From the NCBI GenBank assembly GCA_033977485.1, contig CM066991.1:128049999-128113998 (forward strand): a stretch of 64,000 bases of DNA, given 5' to 3'. The position numbers and the translations under genes are program-made. The notes beneath the pieces are model-generated. The model saw only the letters and a list, made by a program, of their open reading frames with translations, searched no databases and was not told where the DNA came from. Origin of the DNA: Hydrangea macrophylla. Lineage: Eukaryota; Streptophyta; Magnoliopsida; Cornales; Hydrangeaceae. Positions 1 to 13,200 of the stretch are shown here, one piece after another. Each line of letters opens with the position of its first letter. Position 1 is the stretch's first letter.

Positions 1-364
1 CACTTGAATCTTCTCAATTTTCACAAAACCAACCAAAACACAAGAGTCTTGATCCCAATTCACAACTAACATATCCAAACCATAGAAACAAGAGTTTGAA
101 AGTTACCAACATGATTTAAAACCATGAACAAGATGTGCAATGAAATCTCTCCCAAATACTCTCCCAAATACTCTCCCAAATCTCTCCCAAATATTCCCAA
201 TTCCCTCAAGATCAACCAAAACAAGTTTTCTTAAAACAAACTTCCATTCAAACGTATTCCAAACTACATTATGTAATACCCTGTATTTTGGTATTTTAAT
301 AAGACCCGGTATTTCATTTTTATACTCGTATAAACTTTCTCTTCCTTTTGGTGAATTTTGATAC

Positions 365-575
365 CAATCGATTGACATATTCCCAATCGATTGACACTTT
401 TTGATACCAATCGATTGATAAGTTATCCCAATCGATTTACATTCTACCGACTAAAAGTGATGACGTGTCAAACTTTCCAATCGATTGCTATTCATCTCAA
501 TCGATTGACATGTTTATCAATCGATTGACTACAAATATCTGTTGCCAATCGATTGACTGGTGTCTCAATCGATTG
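365..575. repeat. Palindrome array 1 (CAATCGATTG) in solo LTR C
   Basis: Nine copies of the perfect palindrome CAATCGATTG start at 365, 384, 408, 429 (variant ending TTT), 478, 498, 518, 546 and 566. Start-to-start distances are 19, 24, 21, 49, 20, 20, 28 and 20 bp. The sequence between copies is not conserved, apart from a frequent GACAT directly after the palindrome. Confidence 0.95.
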
Positions 576-1047
576 ACATAACCTGAGAAATGTTTTCTTC
601 TTTCCTTCAGCTTTAAACGCGTGGCACTCCCTTATGCCTATATATATGTTTCATTTAGTGGCCTTGGGGCTGTTTTTCAGACCTTGGGAGAGAAATATAC
701 ATACCTCTTGAGTTATACATACATATATCTATATCTATACATATATACACACCCTCACACACACTCACTGCCGTGGCAGCTGGGAAGAAGAAGGAGAAAC
801 AGAAAGAAGAAGAAAGAAGGAAGGAAGAGACAGAGAGAGAGAAGGCTGGACAGAGAAGGAAGAAAGAGAGAGAGAGAAGTTGGTTTCAAACTTAAACACC
901 ACCCAAACGCACCCTAAGTGAGTTCTAACTCACTTGGTCCCTTTATATGAAGTTTATATAAGCTATTATGATGTTTAGATGGGTTAAATGCATGTAGTGC
1001 ACGTTTATATATGCTGTTTTTACAATCTGCTGGAGAAGACGTAGTAC

Positions 1048-1207
1048 CAATCGATTGACATAAATCTCAATCGATTGACATCAGTTGCATCCCAATCGAT
1101 TGAATAGGATTTCAATCGATTGACATTGTTCCAATCAATTGACATGTTTATCAATCGATTGACATAACTTTTGTTCCAATCGATTGAACTTTTGTTCCAA
1201 TCGATTG
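1048..1207. repeat. Palindrome array 2 (CAATCGATTG) in solo LTR C
   Basis: Eight copies start at 1048, 1068, 1093, 1113, 1132 (CAATCAATTG variant), 1152, 1177 and 1198, with spacings of 20, 25, 20, 19, 20, 25 and 21 bp. It lies about 470 bp after array 1 in the same LTR, next to an AT-rich stretch. Function unknown. Confidence 0.95.
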
Positions 1208-1533
1208 ACATGATCAGTACATAGTTTCCTTTGCCTGTTTATTATATAAGAGGTTTAGTTGTTCGATTTCTAATTCGGGATTCCATTATGCGATTATGGG
1301 GTAGACAGGAGAAATGTGACATCAAAGATTTATGGATAATGAATAAAAAGTAATATGAAGACGTGGGTTGACGTGTTGTTTCTGATATAAGTTCGATATC
1401 CGTTTCTTTTAATCCGAGTAGTCAGGCCACATTGGGAATTGTCATGTGTCGATGTAGAATGGAACGTAAGTAGGTTTGGTAAGTTCCGGGAATGGTACGT
1501 GGATGGATGATTGGTCATGATATGCTCTTAAAA

Positions 1534-1830
1534 GCGGTGAACCGGACCATGGTTCTTAAAAGCGGTGAGCTGGACCAAGAAGTCTTAAGATAGACTGGAT
1601 GATCTGTGATATGCTCTTGAAATGCGGTGAACCGGACCATGGTTCTTAAAAGCGGTGAGCTGGGATCACTAGTAGATGACGTTAAGTCGTGGCAATAGAT
1701 TGATATGCCTTGTTCGAAACGTTATATCCCTGAAATGCGGTGAACAGGACCATTGTTCTTAAAAGCTGGGGACAGACTGACGTGGAGTCCATGACATGCG
1801 GTGAACAGGACCATTGTTCTTAAAAGCGAT
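1534..1830 (+). repeat. Degenerate tandem repeat in LTR C
   Basis: Four irregular copies of a unit that combines GCGGTGAACCGGACCAT with GTTCTTAAAAGCGGTGAGC, near 1534, 1609, 1729 and 1795. Copies drift in sequence and spacing. No coding potential is seen. Confidence 0.8.
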
Positions 1831-4051
1831 GGACAGAATAAGGGTGTATCCCTAGAGTTAAACGATTGAGTCTGTTCATGACATCTGAATACGTTGAGTT
1901 CGGTATTTGAGTAATAAGACGATAAGGGTCGGTTTATAAGAATGAATAGAAGAACAAGATAATGTTATTTTATAATAAGATGTTAACTCTTGTTTTTATA
2001 AGCTTGTGTTTACTTCAGATAACTGGTACCTCGTTAGTTTATGCTCACTCAGCTCTCAGTAAGCTGACGGCCTTTTATTGCCTGGACATTCCCCGTCCAG
2101 AATATCCTGCCCCTTGTTTTACAGGTAATGACCAGTACACTGATGAGTGTTATCTAGAGGAAGGCCCCACCGATGACAATTACACCAGGAAGGATTATCC
2201 TTATGCCAGTTGAAGACTGAAGATGTTATAATTAGATTTAATTTCAGTTGTTCTGTTAAACTTTTGTTAATGGGTACTTGGGCATTTGTTGTCTTCAGAC
2301 CTGTTGTGATCCTGTGGACCATACTCTGATATTTTGTAATAGTTAACACTGTGTGTTATTCTCAGTTGGTTACTGTTGCTTTTCTTTTGGACTAGTACTG
2401 CGTGGTGTGGATTATTAGTGACTTTCACCTGTCATTCCTTATGGACCCATAAAGGAAATTTATTTTTCTCTATTTATGCTGCTCCGGGGCGTGACACATT
2501 ATCAAGGCAAGAAAGATACCAACAATATTTTAAGCTCCGGTTACAAGATTTGTACGAGTCTTGGAGCAATTAAGGCAAAACTAACATAATCTACTAAGTT
2601 TTAGTACAAATCCAAGTTAGCTATTACAACCTACTAGTTTTACTCAAAAACAACTATAGATATAAGCTACTACATTTACAAGCTTCCTCGCCACTACGAA
2701 CCCCACGTTCATCTTCCCGGATTCTCGCCGTCGTGCTCACCTACAATGGTTATTCAATAACCACTACAATATATAAGCTATATGCTTAATGAGAGATATC
2801 AATCAAGCACACGGATGACATATCAATGCTTATATTCAACTCAACAAATATAATGATCTCCGGATAAGCAAGTATTTCTTCCGCCACTACCCGCAAGTCC
2901 GCGACTCCCCCAATAGTCCACGGCACAAGCCAATGACCCACGCCACACACGTGCGGTCTAATGCCGTTGTCGGCAACAAGTGGTCGTCACCACAGAACAA
3001 TCTCATGGCGGATTCATACAAGCTTTCCTTTGACCCACATAGACAACTAAACATGCTCACATAAACATATCACCAAGCTTTTCACAAAATCATAGCTAAA
3101 CTTGAGTAATTTAAGCTAAATAGGCATGTTAATAACACCCAAAGAACATAACCATGAATCTCATCCAAAACACAAGATTGAAACCACTCACCTCTTTGCA
3201 ATTCGCTCCTAGTTAAGAAATTAAAGCCCAAATCTACTCCGGGTTCAAATCCTACATGAATTCGGTAAATTACGGATTACCGCTCCGAATTGGGTCGCGA
3301 GAAATACGACGATTATACTCAATAAAATCAGTACCAAAACGTAGAACTCACCTCTACGAGTCCAAATCTGGTCTCGGAATTGAAATTGGGTGTCGAACGC
3401 GCCGTCAATCGTCGTCGTAGAGCTCCGGCTAACCCCGTCTCCGTTTTCTCTCTCTCACCGACTCAAAAATGAAGAAGAAGAGATATGATCTCTCCATCTC
3501 TACAACTCATGTATATGGTTTACAATTTTATTATGAAACCTACTCAACTTTTGATTATTTTCATTTACACCCCTGACTAGTTTTATAACAAACTATTTAG
3601 TCCTCTTAACTTAAGTGGGTATTTGTCTATGTCTCGCGTGGGTCCCATAAGTGATCCCACATAATTTTATGAAGTTGCTAATTAGCCTACAAATTATATA
3701 ACGTGTTCATTTCGTCCTCACCCAGATATTCTAAATGACCACATAATTGGTCCCTAACAATAAACAATAAACAATAAATTCTAAACAACATATAAATATT
3801 TCACATATGCCTTAATAAACATTTAAGCACATAAGGGTGATTCCACATCTTTGTCCCATCACAATGGAACTTTTTCAACTCATGTCCCAATTTGGGACTG
3901 CCACATTGGCCAACATTGGGTTCCCAAACTGGACACCCATAATCAACTAGTGAGTTAAAACTCACTTAAACATGTGTTAGTAAACACCAATTAATTATGC
4001 TAATGCATACTAAATCATAATTAACAGTTAATCACGGGAGCGGATGTTACA

Positions 4052-4065
4052 TCTCTCCCCTCCTT
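4052..4065 (-). other. Polypurine tract of element A
   Basis: On the minus strand this reads AAGGAGGGGAGAGA, directly before the LTR start TGTAACATCC. This is the expected place and composition for the plus-strand primer of an LTR retrotransposon. Confidence 0.85.
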
Positions 4066-4096
4066 AAAAGAAGTTTGTCCCCAAACTTAAAGTACC

Positions 4097-7000
4097 TTAA
4101 GTTTCGAATAAGAATGGGTATTTCTCGTGCATCTCATCTTCCCGTTCCCACGTAGCCTCTTCAACGGGGTGATTACGCCACAAAACCATAACCAATGGAA
4201 TAGACTTGGTTCTCAGAACTTGAACTTTTGCATCGAGAATTCTCACTGGATGTTCTATGTAAGTCAAGTCTTCTCCAACGGTTCTGGCGTGATTATATGA
4301 CGTGAATCTGATACACAACGTCGCAACATTGATACGTGAAACACATTATGAACGTTCTCCATTTCCTGTGGTAGCTCTAACCGGTATGCTACTGGTCCAA
4401 CTCTACCAATGATTTCAAACGGTCCAACGTACCTCGGATTCAGTTTTCCAAACCTCACAATCCCTTTGGTCGGTGACACCTTTAGGAACACATAATCACC
4501 AACTTCAAACTCTATTAGTCTCATTTTCAAATCCGCGTAGCTATTGTAACGACTTTGAGCTGTTTGCAATCGTTGTTGTATCACCTTAACTTTCTCTGTG
4601 GTCTGCTGAACTATCTCAGGTCCCAATAATTTCCGTTCTCCTACCTCAGCCCAACAAATAGGCGAACGACATCTACGCCCATATAAAGCCTCAAAAGGTG
4701 CCATCCCAATACTGGATTGAAAACTATTATTATAAGTAAATTCAGCCAACGACAAGTGTTGTTCCCAATCACCTTTGAAATCAAGAACACATAATCTAAG
4801 CATATCTTCCAATATCTGAATTAACCGTTCTGATTGTCCGTCAGTCTGCGGATGGAAAGCTGTGCTAAAATTCAACTTTGTGCCCATAGCCTCTTGTAAA
4901 CCCCTCCAAAATCTTGATGTAAATCTACTATCTCTATCAGAGATAATAGACACTGGAACTCCATGAAGCCTTACAATTTCCTGAACATATAACTCTGCCA
5001 ACTTCATCGGATCATTCGTCTTAATCGCTAGGAAATGCGCAGACTTGGTTAATCGGTCAACAATTACCCAAATACTATCATTTGATCTTCTGGATTTTGG
5101 TAAACCTGCTACAAAATCCATCGTGATGTTCTCCCATTTTCTTTCCGGTACTGGTAATGGTTGCAATAATCCCGCTGATCTTTGATGTTCTGCTTTACCC
5201 GTTGACACACCAAACACTTTGCCACGTATTCGGCTATTTCTCCATTCATTCCAAACCACCAATAGTTCTCTCGTAGATCACGGTACATTTTGGTACTTCC
5301 CGGATGAATGGAATATTTGGTGTTGTGCGCCTCCTCTAGAATCGTCTCTTTAATCCCATTAACATCGGGTACACAAATTTGATTTCTATATTTCAATACA
5401 CCATCCACATAAGTGAAATCCGGTTGCTTAACCTCAGGTATTCCGTCACAAATTTTCCTCAAGTTTGGATCTTGAAGCTGTTTCATTCTAATCTCATCCA
5501 CAAGTGTCGGTTGTGCTATAATAGCGGCCATCAAAGTTCCCTCAGTTCTTGGAATTACTTCAAGTTTCAATTGCTCCATTTCACGAATCAGCTTCTCTTG
5601 AGAAGAGCTAAGTTTCCGGTTGACTTTTGGCTCAATGCATCGTCCACCACGTTGGCTTTTCTCGGGTGATATTGAATCGACAAATCATAATCTTTCATTA
5701 ACTCCAACCACCGTCTCTGTCTCATATTCAAGTCTCTCTGAGTGAATATATATTTTAGGCTTTTGTGATCCGTGTAAATTTCACATCGTTTCCCGTATAG
5801 GTAATGTCTTCAAATCTTCAAGGCAAAGATCACCGCTGCCAATTCTAAGTCGTGTGTTGGGTAATTGGTTTCATGTGGTCTCAGTTGTCGTGAAGCATAT
5901 GCAATTACTTTGCCATTCTGCATCAGAACACATCCTAAACCTCGATATGAAGCATCGCTGAATACAACAAGCCCCTCAGTCCCCGACGGAATCATCAATA
6001 TCGGTGCTGTCATAAGCCTAGTCTTCAATTCCTTGAAACTTTTCTCACATTCGGAACTCCAAACAAAAGGAACATCTTTTCTCATTAGCTGAGTCATAGG
6101 CATCGCAATTCTTGAGAAATTCTCTACAAACCTTCGGTAATACCCGGCCAACCCCAAGAAACTTTGAACCTCTGACACATTTTTCGGTGGATTCCAATTG
6201 GCTACTGTTTCAATCTTCTGTGGTTCCACTGAAACACCTGCTTTAGAAATCACATGTCCCATAAATGCTATCTCCGTAAGCCAAAACTCACATTTCTTCA
6301 ATTTACCAAATAATTTCTTCTCGCGAAGTCGTTGCAACACTATTCGTAAATGCTTCTCGTGATCTTCAACACTTTTAGAGTAGACCAAAATATCATCAAT
6401 AAAGACAATTACAAATTCATCTAAGTATTCCTTGAATACCCGATTCATCAAATCCATAAAAGCTGCGGGCGCATTGGTAACTCTGAATGGCATGACCATA
6501 AACTCATAATTTCCGTATCGAGTCCTGAACGCTGTCTTTTCCATATCCTCCTCCTTAACTTTCAATTGATGGTAGCCCGATCTCAAGTCGATCTTTGAGA
6601 ACACTTGAGCTCCTTGAAGCTGATCGAACAAATCATCAATCCTCGGTAATGGGTACTTGTTTTTAATAGTCAACTTGTTTAGCTCCCGATAATCAATACA
6701 CATTCGCATGGTTCTATCTTTCTTCTTGACAAATAAAACCGGTGCTCCCCACGGAGAAACACTAGGTCGAATAAATCCCTTGTCAAGCAACTCTTGTAAC
6801 TAGTTCTTTAGCTCTTTCAGTTCCACGGGTGCCATTTTGTACGGTGTCTTTGATACTGGTTGTGATCCAGGTACTACCTCAATAGTAAACTTAATCTACC
6901 GCTCAATTAGCATGTTTGGTAGATCCTCAGGAAATACATCCGAAAACTCCCGTACTATCAAAATATCTTCTACTCGAGTCCCCGTGACACGTGTATCAAT

Positions 7001-7538
7001 TACACTACATAGGAATCCTTGACAACCCTTTTTCAACAACTTCCGAGCCTGAATTACTGATATCATATATGGTGGCGCTGCTACACCAACCCCTTGGAAG
7101 GTAAACCCTTTTTGCCCTGGTAATTGGAAATTAACCCTTTTCTGTTCACAATTTATTGTAGCCTAATTTGTAGACAACCAATCCATGCCCAAGATTACGT
7201 CAAAGTAGTTGACGGTTAACGGAATTAAGTCTACAGTCAATACCCTGTCACCTACTCTGACTTCACAGGCTTTGAACACAGAAGAGGTTACTAATGGTTT
7301 ACTTAGAGGTAATGATACGGATAGATCATACCCTAAGGGTTCTGACATGCTATGTAAATGTTTGACAAATTCATGTGAGACAAACGAATGCATTGACCCT
7401 GAATCTATCAAAATTCGTGCTGGATGTGAACAGATATGAAGTATACCTGACACCACGGAGTCTGTAGCTGACATGTTCCCCGGTGCGAGTTGAAAAGACT
7501 TCCCTTGCCTCTGTTCCACGCCTTTTCCTTTATCAGTG
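4097..7538 (-). pseudogene. Element A pol remnant (protease, RT, RNase H, integrase, C-terminal chromodomain-like part)
   Basis: Polyprotein of a Ty3/gypsy chromovirus, probably Tekay/Del type, read on the minus strand and broken by stops and frameshifts. In order: protease with DSGSMHSF and ILGMDWL (7519-7163); reverse transcriptase with the FIDDILVYS form of the YxDD box and RNase H beginning VFSDASYRG (6790 to about 5600); integrase with an HHCC zinc region ending CLVCQRVK (about 5579-5220); a frameshift; the D,D35E core ([14 protein letters not shown]); a GPY/F-like module; and, in another frame, a short tail with VLWRNHPVEEATWE ending at a TAA at 4097. Two stops look like single transitions: CAG to TAG just before the RT start, and TGG to TGA at the RNase H region (ALKI*RHY). 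Element B separates this part from its gag. Not functional. Confidence 0.9.
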
Positions 7539-7543
7539 GGCGG

Positions 7544-10093
7544 TGTGAGACCCGAACCCGAAAAGAATATTAAAATAATAAATCATTTACTCTATTAAGC
7601 CGAACTGAGTTGTTTAAAATTTAAATTTCTGTGATTTAATTATTTAAGTTGAATTGTTATTAAATTTTTTTTATGCTGAGCTGTTAATTATTAAATAATT
7701 ATGCGTTGGGTTAGAACTGGAAAATTTCATTTTTGGCATTTTGAGTTAGGAAATAACTCTTTTTGGAGGTACTAAGATGATATGGGAAAATTTGGGGAAA
7801 TTTGAGAACTCAAGTGCTTGTTTTAAAGAAAGTTGGGGTGTTAAACATAATTTTTAAAAAGTTGAAAAATCAATTGTAAAGGAGATACGTTAGTCCTTTA
7901 CTGTACAGTTTTGGGATTACAGAGAAGAGGAAGAGAAGAGAAAGAGAGTAAGAGGGGAAGAAGAAGAAGAAAAAGAAGAAGAGTAAGGGGAAGAAAGGGA
8001 GGAAACTTCATCTTCTACACCCTAGGTATGTGAAATTGGTTGAAAGTGTGAATTGGGGTTTTTGAATTCTTTTCTTAGAATCTGAAATTAAGGGATTAAA
8101 GTTGTAAATTTATGTTTAAGAACTTGCTTAAATGCTCTTTGATATGTATATATGGTATGGTATGAAGTTTTTCATGTTAAACTTGAATTTTGAGCAAGTT
8201 TGCAAGATGTGTTTTTAGAGTTTGGTAGAAATCCGAAAATTGGAGATTTGTGGGGTTGATTTTGATAGTAAATATGTGTTTTATATGCCTTGGGTGATAT
8301 GTATACCATGTATGGCAAGTTTTGCTTGAGTATTGTTGATTTTGCAATTGTTGGGATGTTGAAATTTAAGGGTTTTTAATAAATCCGAAAATTGAGTTTT
8401 TGTTTGGGTTTTGATTTTGATGTTTTTGGTGTTGAGAGTATGTTATTAATGTCTTGAAACACTCCTAGCTCAAGTCTTGAAAGGATTGAGTTGGGTTTGA
8501 GGTAATAACCACCATGGATGAAATTTGAAGCTTTTGGGTCTTATGGGTTCTTGAAAATTGTTGTTTCAAATCTATATGTGGGTTGATTTTTGTTGTGAGA
8601 ATGATGTTTTTAATGTTTTGGATTACTCTTACAACAAGTTTTGAAAGAGTTGAGTAGGGAAGAGTAGGGAAGAGTTGGGAAGAGTATTAGAGATTAGTGT
8701 GTGTTCTTGGTGTAGTGTGTGTTTTTAAAACTCTAGCTTATGGGTCTTGCTTGATTTGTAAAAATTGTTGATTATGAGTTAATATTTAAGCTTGCTAGAT
8801 GCTAATAACATTTTTGAGAAGCATATAGAGAATGTTAGTTGTGGGTTTAGAAGAATTGGGTATGATTTGGGTAAACCACCATTGAAGATGTTCTTGAGCT
8901 TTAGAAGCTAAAAATGGGTTCTTGATTTTTATTTGAGGGTTGTGGTGAACAATAATAGATGTGGATTTTCAATGCATTGTGAATATTATTTTGGGCTATA
9001 TGCTATTGAAAACTTATGTCTCCAAGAGTTGGTAGAACTTGAAGGCCTCCATGGAAGAGTGGATATTTGTTTACAAACTTGATTTGGGTAGAGAGATAAA
9101 GTTAGAAATTAGGGGCTATTTGGGTGTAATTAGGGAGTTTGGGTTGTTTCAAATTAAAACTTGAACTTCTTAAATTTTATTTATTAAGTAAATTGTTTCT
9201 TTCTACATTTTTATTTATTATAGAAGTTGTTTATTTTTACTTACTAATTATGAAATTGAAGTTTGGGAAATATGGATGTTTGTCAGTTGGAAAGCCTAGG
9301 TTGTTAATTTTTTTGTTGTTATTATAAGATTTGTGAATTATTATCTAAATTGAAATTATATTTGCCATGAAATCTAATTTTTAAGATTTCAGGGACCGAA
9401 GTTAGTAGTAGCGGACCCAAGGAGCGAGTAAAAAGGTGACTTTCATTGACTTGCCGAACTTGAGGTGGGTCTTCTAGATATTGCTGTATTGCAATTTATG
9501 TTTATATACATAGCTGGCATGACATGTATGTTGTGCACTTGCATTGCTGAGCTGTTAAACCAAGTAGCTGAAAACTTGGTAATGAGCCGCGAAAGGCTAA
9601 AGCTGTTGGGCCCGGGTGTGTGAGTCACGGCATGTATGAGTTGCATTTTAATATTGCATAAATGCTGTATTTGTGCTGTGCTGGGCTGTTTATATGCTTA
9701 AACTTGCAATTTGTTTATCTAGTTGTAGTGAGCTGTGGTTTTGCTCACGCCCACATAGATTTTCTGTGCAGGTACCCCTTTAATGAAGCTGAATTAGGAA
9801 TTGCACTGCCATGGGTCTGGGGTTGCTATGGGTTGACCACAAGAGTGGTATTTTGTCAGAAAATTTTAAAATACAGTTTAGTTGTAACTTTTGCAGGATG
9901 TTGTAAACACTTAACTTTTAAGTTTGGTTGTGTTGGATTAGGTTAATGTATAATACCTTGGATGTGTGAATATTTTAAGTTCTATAATAAGGTGTTTTTG
10001 TATAAATCTGTTAATCATAGGTTAAATTTAATGTTGTTGATTAGTTGAGTTGTACGAGCAGGTACTTCGACCACGGCGGGCCGGGGTCCCACA
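7544..10093 (+). repeat. 5' LTR of element B
   Basis: Starts TGTGAGACCCG and ends GGGGTCCCACA, followed directly by the primer binding site. Contains a GA-rich tract around 7920-8005. No coding region. Confidence 0.95.
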
Positions 10094-10096
10094 GTT

Positions 10097-10108
10097 TGGT
10101 ATCAGAGC
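10097..10108 (+). other. Primer binding site of element B
   Basis: TGGTATCAGAGC, the standard complement to the 3' end of initiator methionine tRNA in plant LTR retrotransposons, three bases after the LTR end. Confidence 0.92.
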
Positions 10109-10260
10109 TTAGGTTATAGATTCTGTAAATGGTACGGTTGGGTCTAGACCGTGGCAGTGCTTTAGGAGTTGAGTTGTGTGGGTATATTTATTGGTGGATT
10201 AATAATTATATCATTATTGTGTTTGCATTGCAAACGTGGTATGTTGCAGATATTATATAT

Positions 10261-13200
10261 ATGGATGGGGAAAGACGAACCGGACAGGAGGAAGGGGAGG
10301 GGACACACCAACCCCCGGGAAATCAAGAAGTTGAACAAGCACGGCCAGTGGAGCATGGGCAAACGTCTCATCCTGAACAGATGTTTGAATCAATGTCCCG
10401 ATATTTTGATACGAAAATTGAGACAGCTGTAGCCGGGTCAAGTAAAGCTAAGGAAAAAGATGAACCTGGGAAACTTTATGAAATTTTTTTGAAATATCAT
10501 CCACCAGCATATTCGGGAATTGGAGCACCATTAGAAGCCGAACAGTGGTTTAAAGGAATGGAAGATATATTTGAAGTAATGCAAACTGGGGATGATCAAC
10601 GACTAATGTTGGCAGCCTTCAAATTTACTGATCGAGCTAAGGATTGGTGGAGGGACACCAAAGCCCATTTAACGACGCCGGTTGTGGGGAACACAGAGCT
10701 AAATACGATTACATGGGAGAAGTTTAGAAATGTGTTTTATGAGAAGTATTTTACGGACGTTTTTTGAAACGAGAAACGACGAGAGTTCATACACTTAGAA
10801 CAAGGGGAAAATACTATGGAGGAATATGAGGCGCAATTCACTTCCTTATCCCGCTTCGCAGTAAAGCTTGTGGAGAATGAATATGACAAATGCAGAAAAT
10901 TTCAAGATGGGTTACAATTTCCTATTCGATCGAAACTGTCCGCATTGAATGTTCGTAATTACATGGAATTGGTGGAAAGAGCTAAATTGGTTGAGAAAGA
11001 TGTACAAAAAAGTCGAGCCTTCCAAAGTCAACAAAAGCGAGGGAGAGTGGAACCGGGTGGATCTAGCCGGGTAGGACCAAGACCGAGAATGCAAGATGTT
11101 CCAAGTAGAGGTCGGGGTTTATTTCCAGCAAGAAGGGGTGGAGGAACTAGCAGTGCAAGTGGTTCAAGGTTTAGTGCAATACGACCACCGGCGAGCCGGA
11201 GTTTTTCTGGAGGGGTGACTTGCTACCGGTGTGGGACTCCAGGTCATGTAGTTAGAGATTGTACCATGCCTGATCAGAGGGAGTGTTATAAGTGTGGCCA
11301 GCCGGGTCACCTTTCTAGAGATTGTCCGACTGGGGCTGAGATAGTATCATCGGCTACAGTGTCATCAGGCCGAGGCAGGGGCCAGGGCAGAAGACAACCA
11401 CGAGGTGGTTCAAGCTCTAGTGGAACAGGAGGTCAAGCAAGGGTCTTTACACTAACAAAGAAAGATACTGAAGCGACACCTCAAGTTGTGACTGGTATGA
11501 TCTTGATTTCAAATTATGTTGCACACACCTTATTTGATTCGGGATCTACGCACTCGTTTATATCTAGAACTTTTGCGAAAATTTTTGATGATTATTTAGT
11601 TGAATTGAACGAGAAGTTAATCGTGTCCACGCCCTTAGGAGATAAAATTACAATTGATTGGGTTTATAAGGGGTGTGCGGTACAAATTGAAAATCATGAA
11701 ATGGGGGTTAATCTATTACCTTTGGACATAGAGGACTTTGATATTATTTTGGGTATGGATTGGCTGTCGACGTTTCATGCGTCAATTAATTGCTTTAATA
11801 AGGAAGTTAACTTTCGGTTTCTAAATGGAATTGAATTCACATTTTGTGGTGAGCGGCGGGTAATGCCAACAAGTTTAATGTCAGTTATAGCTGCTAGACA
11901 GAAATTATGTAAGGGCTGTGAATGTTTGATTGCGTATGTAATCGGTGATGCAAAAGAAACAATACAGATAGAAACAATAGTGGTAGTAAAAGAATTTGTT
12001 GACGTGTTTCCCGAAGAATTACTTGGAGATGTACCGGATAGGGAGATAGAGTTTGGTATTGATTTAGTACCTGGTACTAGGCCTATTTCAATTCCACCAT
12101 ATCGAATGGCACCTGCTGAATTAAAGGAGTTGAAAATCCAGTTAGATGATTTACTCAAGAGGGGTTTTATTCAACCGAGTGTGTCACCGTGGGGTGCACC
12201 AGTTCTGTTTGTTAAGAAGAAAGATGGAACCTTACGGCTGTGTATTGACTATCGACAGTTAAATAAGATGACAATTCGAAACAAATACCCATTGCCAAGG
12301 ATAGACGATCTCTTTGATCAATTACACGGGGCAAAAGTATTCTCAAAAATTGATTTGCGGTCCGGTTACCATCAGTTAAAGGTTCGAAAGAGTGATGTTG
12401 AGAAAACAGCTTTTCGTGTTCGTTATGGACATTTTGAGTTTTTAGTGATGCCTTTTGGGCTGACTAATGCGCCTGCTGTATTTATGGATTTGATGAACAG
12501 AGTGTTCAAACCATTTATGGATATGTTTGTTATTGTCTTCATCGACGACATACTCGTTTATTCATGTAGTATAGAAGAGCATGAAATCCATTTGAGACTG
12601 GTATTACAAAAATTGAGGGAGGAGCAATTATATGCAAAATTAAGCAAATGTGAATTTTGGTTGACAGAAGTTGCTTTTCTGGGGCATGTGATTACGGGAG
12701 AAGGAATTACTGTGGATCCAAAGAAAGTTGAAGCAGTATCTCTATGGCCAAGGCCTATGAATGTGACAGAAATTCAAAGTTTTCTGGGGTTAGCTGGTTA
12801 TTACCGTCGCTTCATTAAGAACTTTTCAAATATTGCCTTGCCATTAACCAAGCTGACTAGAAAGGGAGTGAGGTTTGATTGGAATTTAGAGTGTGAAAAC
12901 AGTTTTCAAAAATTGAAGAATTGCTTGACGAGAGCTCCAGTGCTTATTCTTCCGTCAAGTACTGATAATTTTGTAGTTTATACTGATGCGTCACACCAAG
13001 GGTTAGGTGGTGTTTTAATGCAAAATGGAAAGGTTGTAGCTTATGCTTCGAGACAGCTGAAACCACATGAGCTAAACTACCCAGTACATGATTTGGAGTT
13101 AGCTGCAATTGTTTTTGCACTAAAGATGTGGCGTCATTACTTGTATGGGGTAAGTTGTGAGATCTACACCGATCATCAGAGTCTGAAATATTTGTTTACA

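Larger units (their letters stand above)
272..2496 (+). mobile_element. Solo LTR C, 2225 bp
   Basis: Begins TGTAATACCC and ends GGGGCGTGACA, flanked on both sides by the 5-bp duplication CATTA (267-271 and 2497-2501). The uninterrupted target is seen at 20868 in the partner LTR, which proves the insertion boundaries. There is no internal coding region, so this is a solo LTR left by LTR-LTR recombination. It contains two arrays of the palindrome CAATCGATTG and a second degenerate tandem repeat. Its start resembles the LTR at 62372 (TGTAATA-CCTG-ATTT). Confidence 0.93.
1..4051 (-). repeat. 3' LTR of gypsy element A (partial, interrupted)
   Basis: Non-coding LTR of the minus-strand element A. 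It ends at 4051 with the LTR start sequence TGTAACATCC on the minus strand, directly beside a polypurine tract. Positions 1-271 and 2497-4000 match 20619-22349 nearly base for base, which is the element's other LTR. The window opens inside this LTR, so its U5 end lies to the left of position 1. Solo LTR C (272-2496) interrupts it. No gene is seen inside. Confidence 0.9.

Noticed and set aside
365..1207. CRISPR-like array from regularly repeated CAATCGATTG
   Set aside because: The repeat is only 10 bp, the intervals are 9-15 bp and uneven, and the block lies in a plant LTR. No cas genes.
1020..1211. Short protein with MSIDWNKSS-type repeats
   Set aside because: It is the translation of the CAATCGATTG array inside a solo LTR, with no homologue or start context.
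10129..10260. Longer gag start in element B
   Set aside because: It begins 20 bases after the primer site and is hydrophobic, unlike gag N-termini; the ATG at 10261 fits better.
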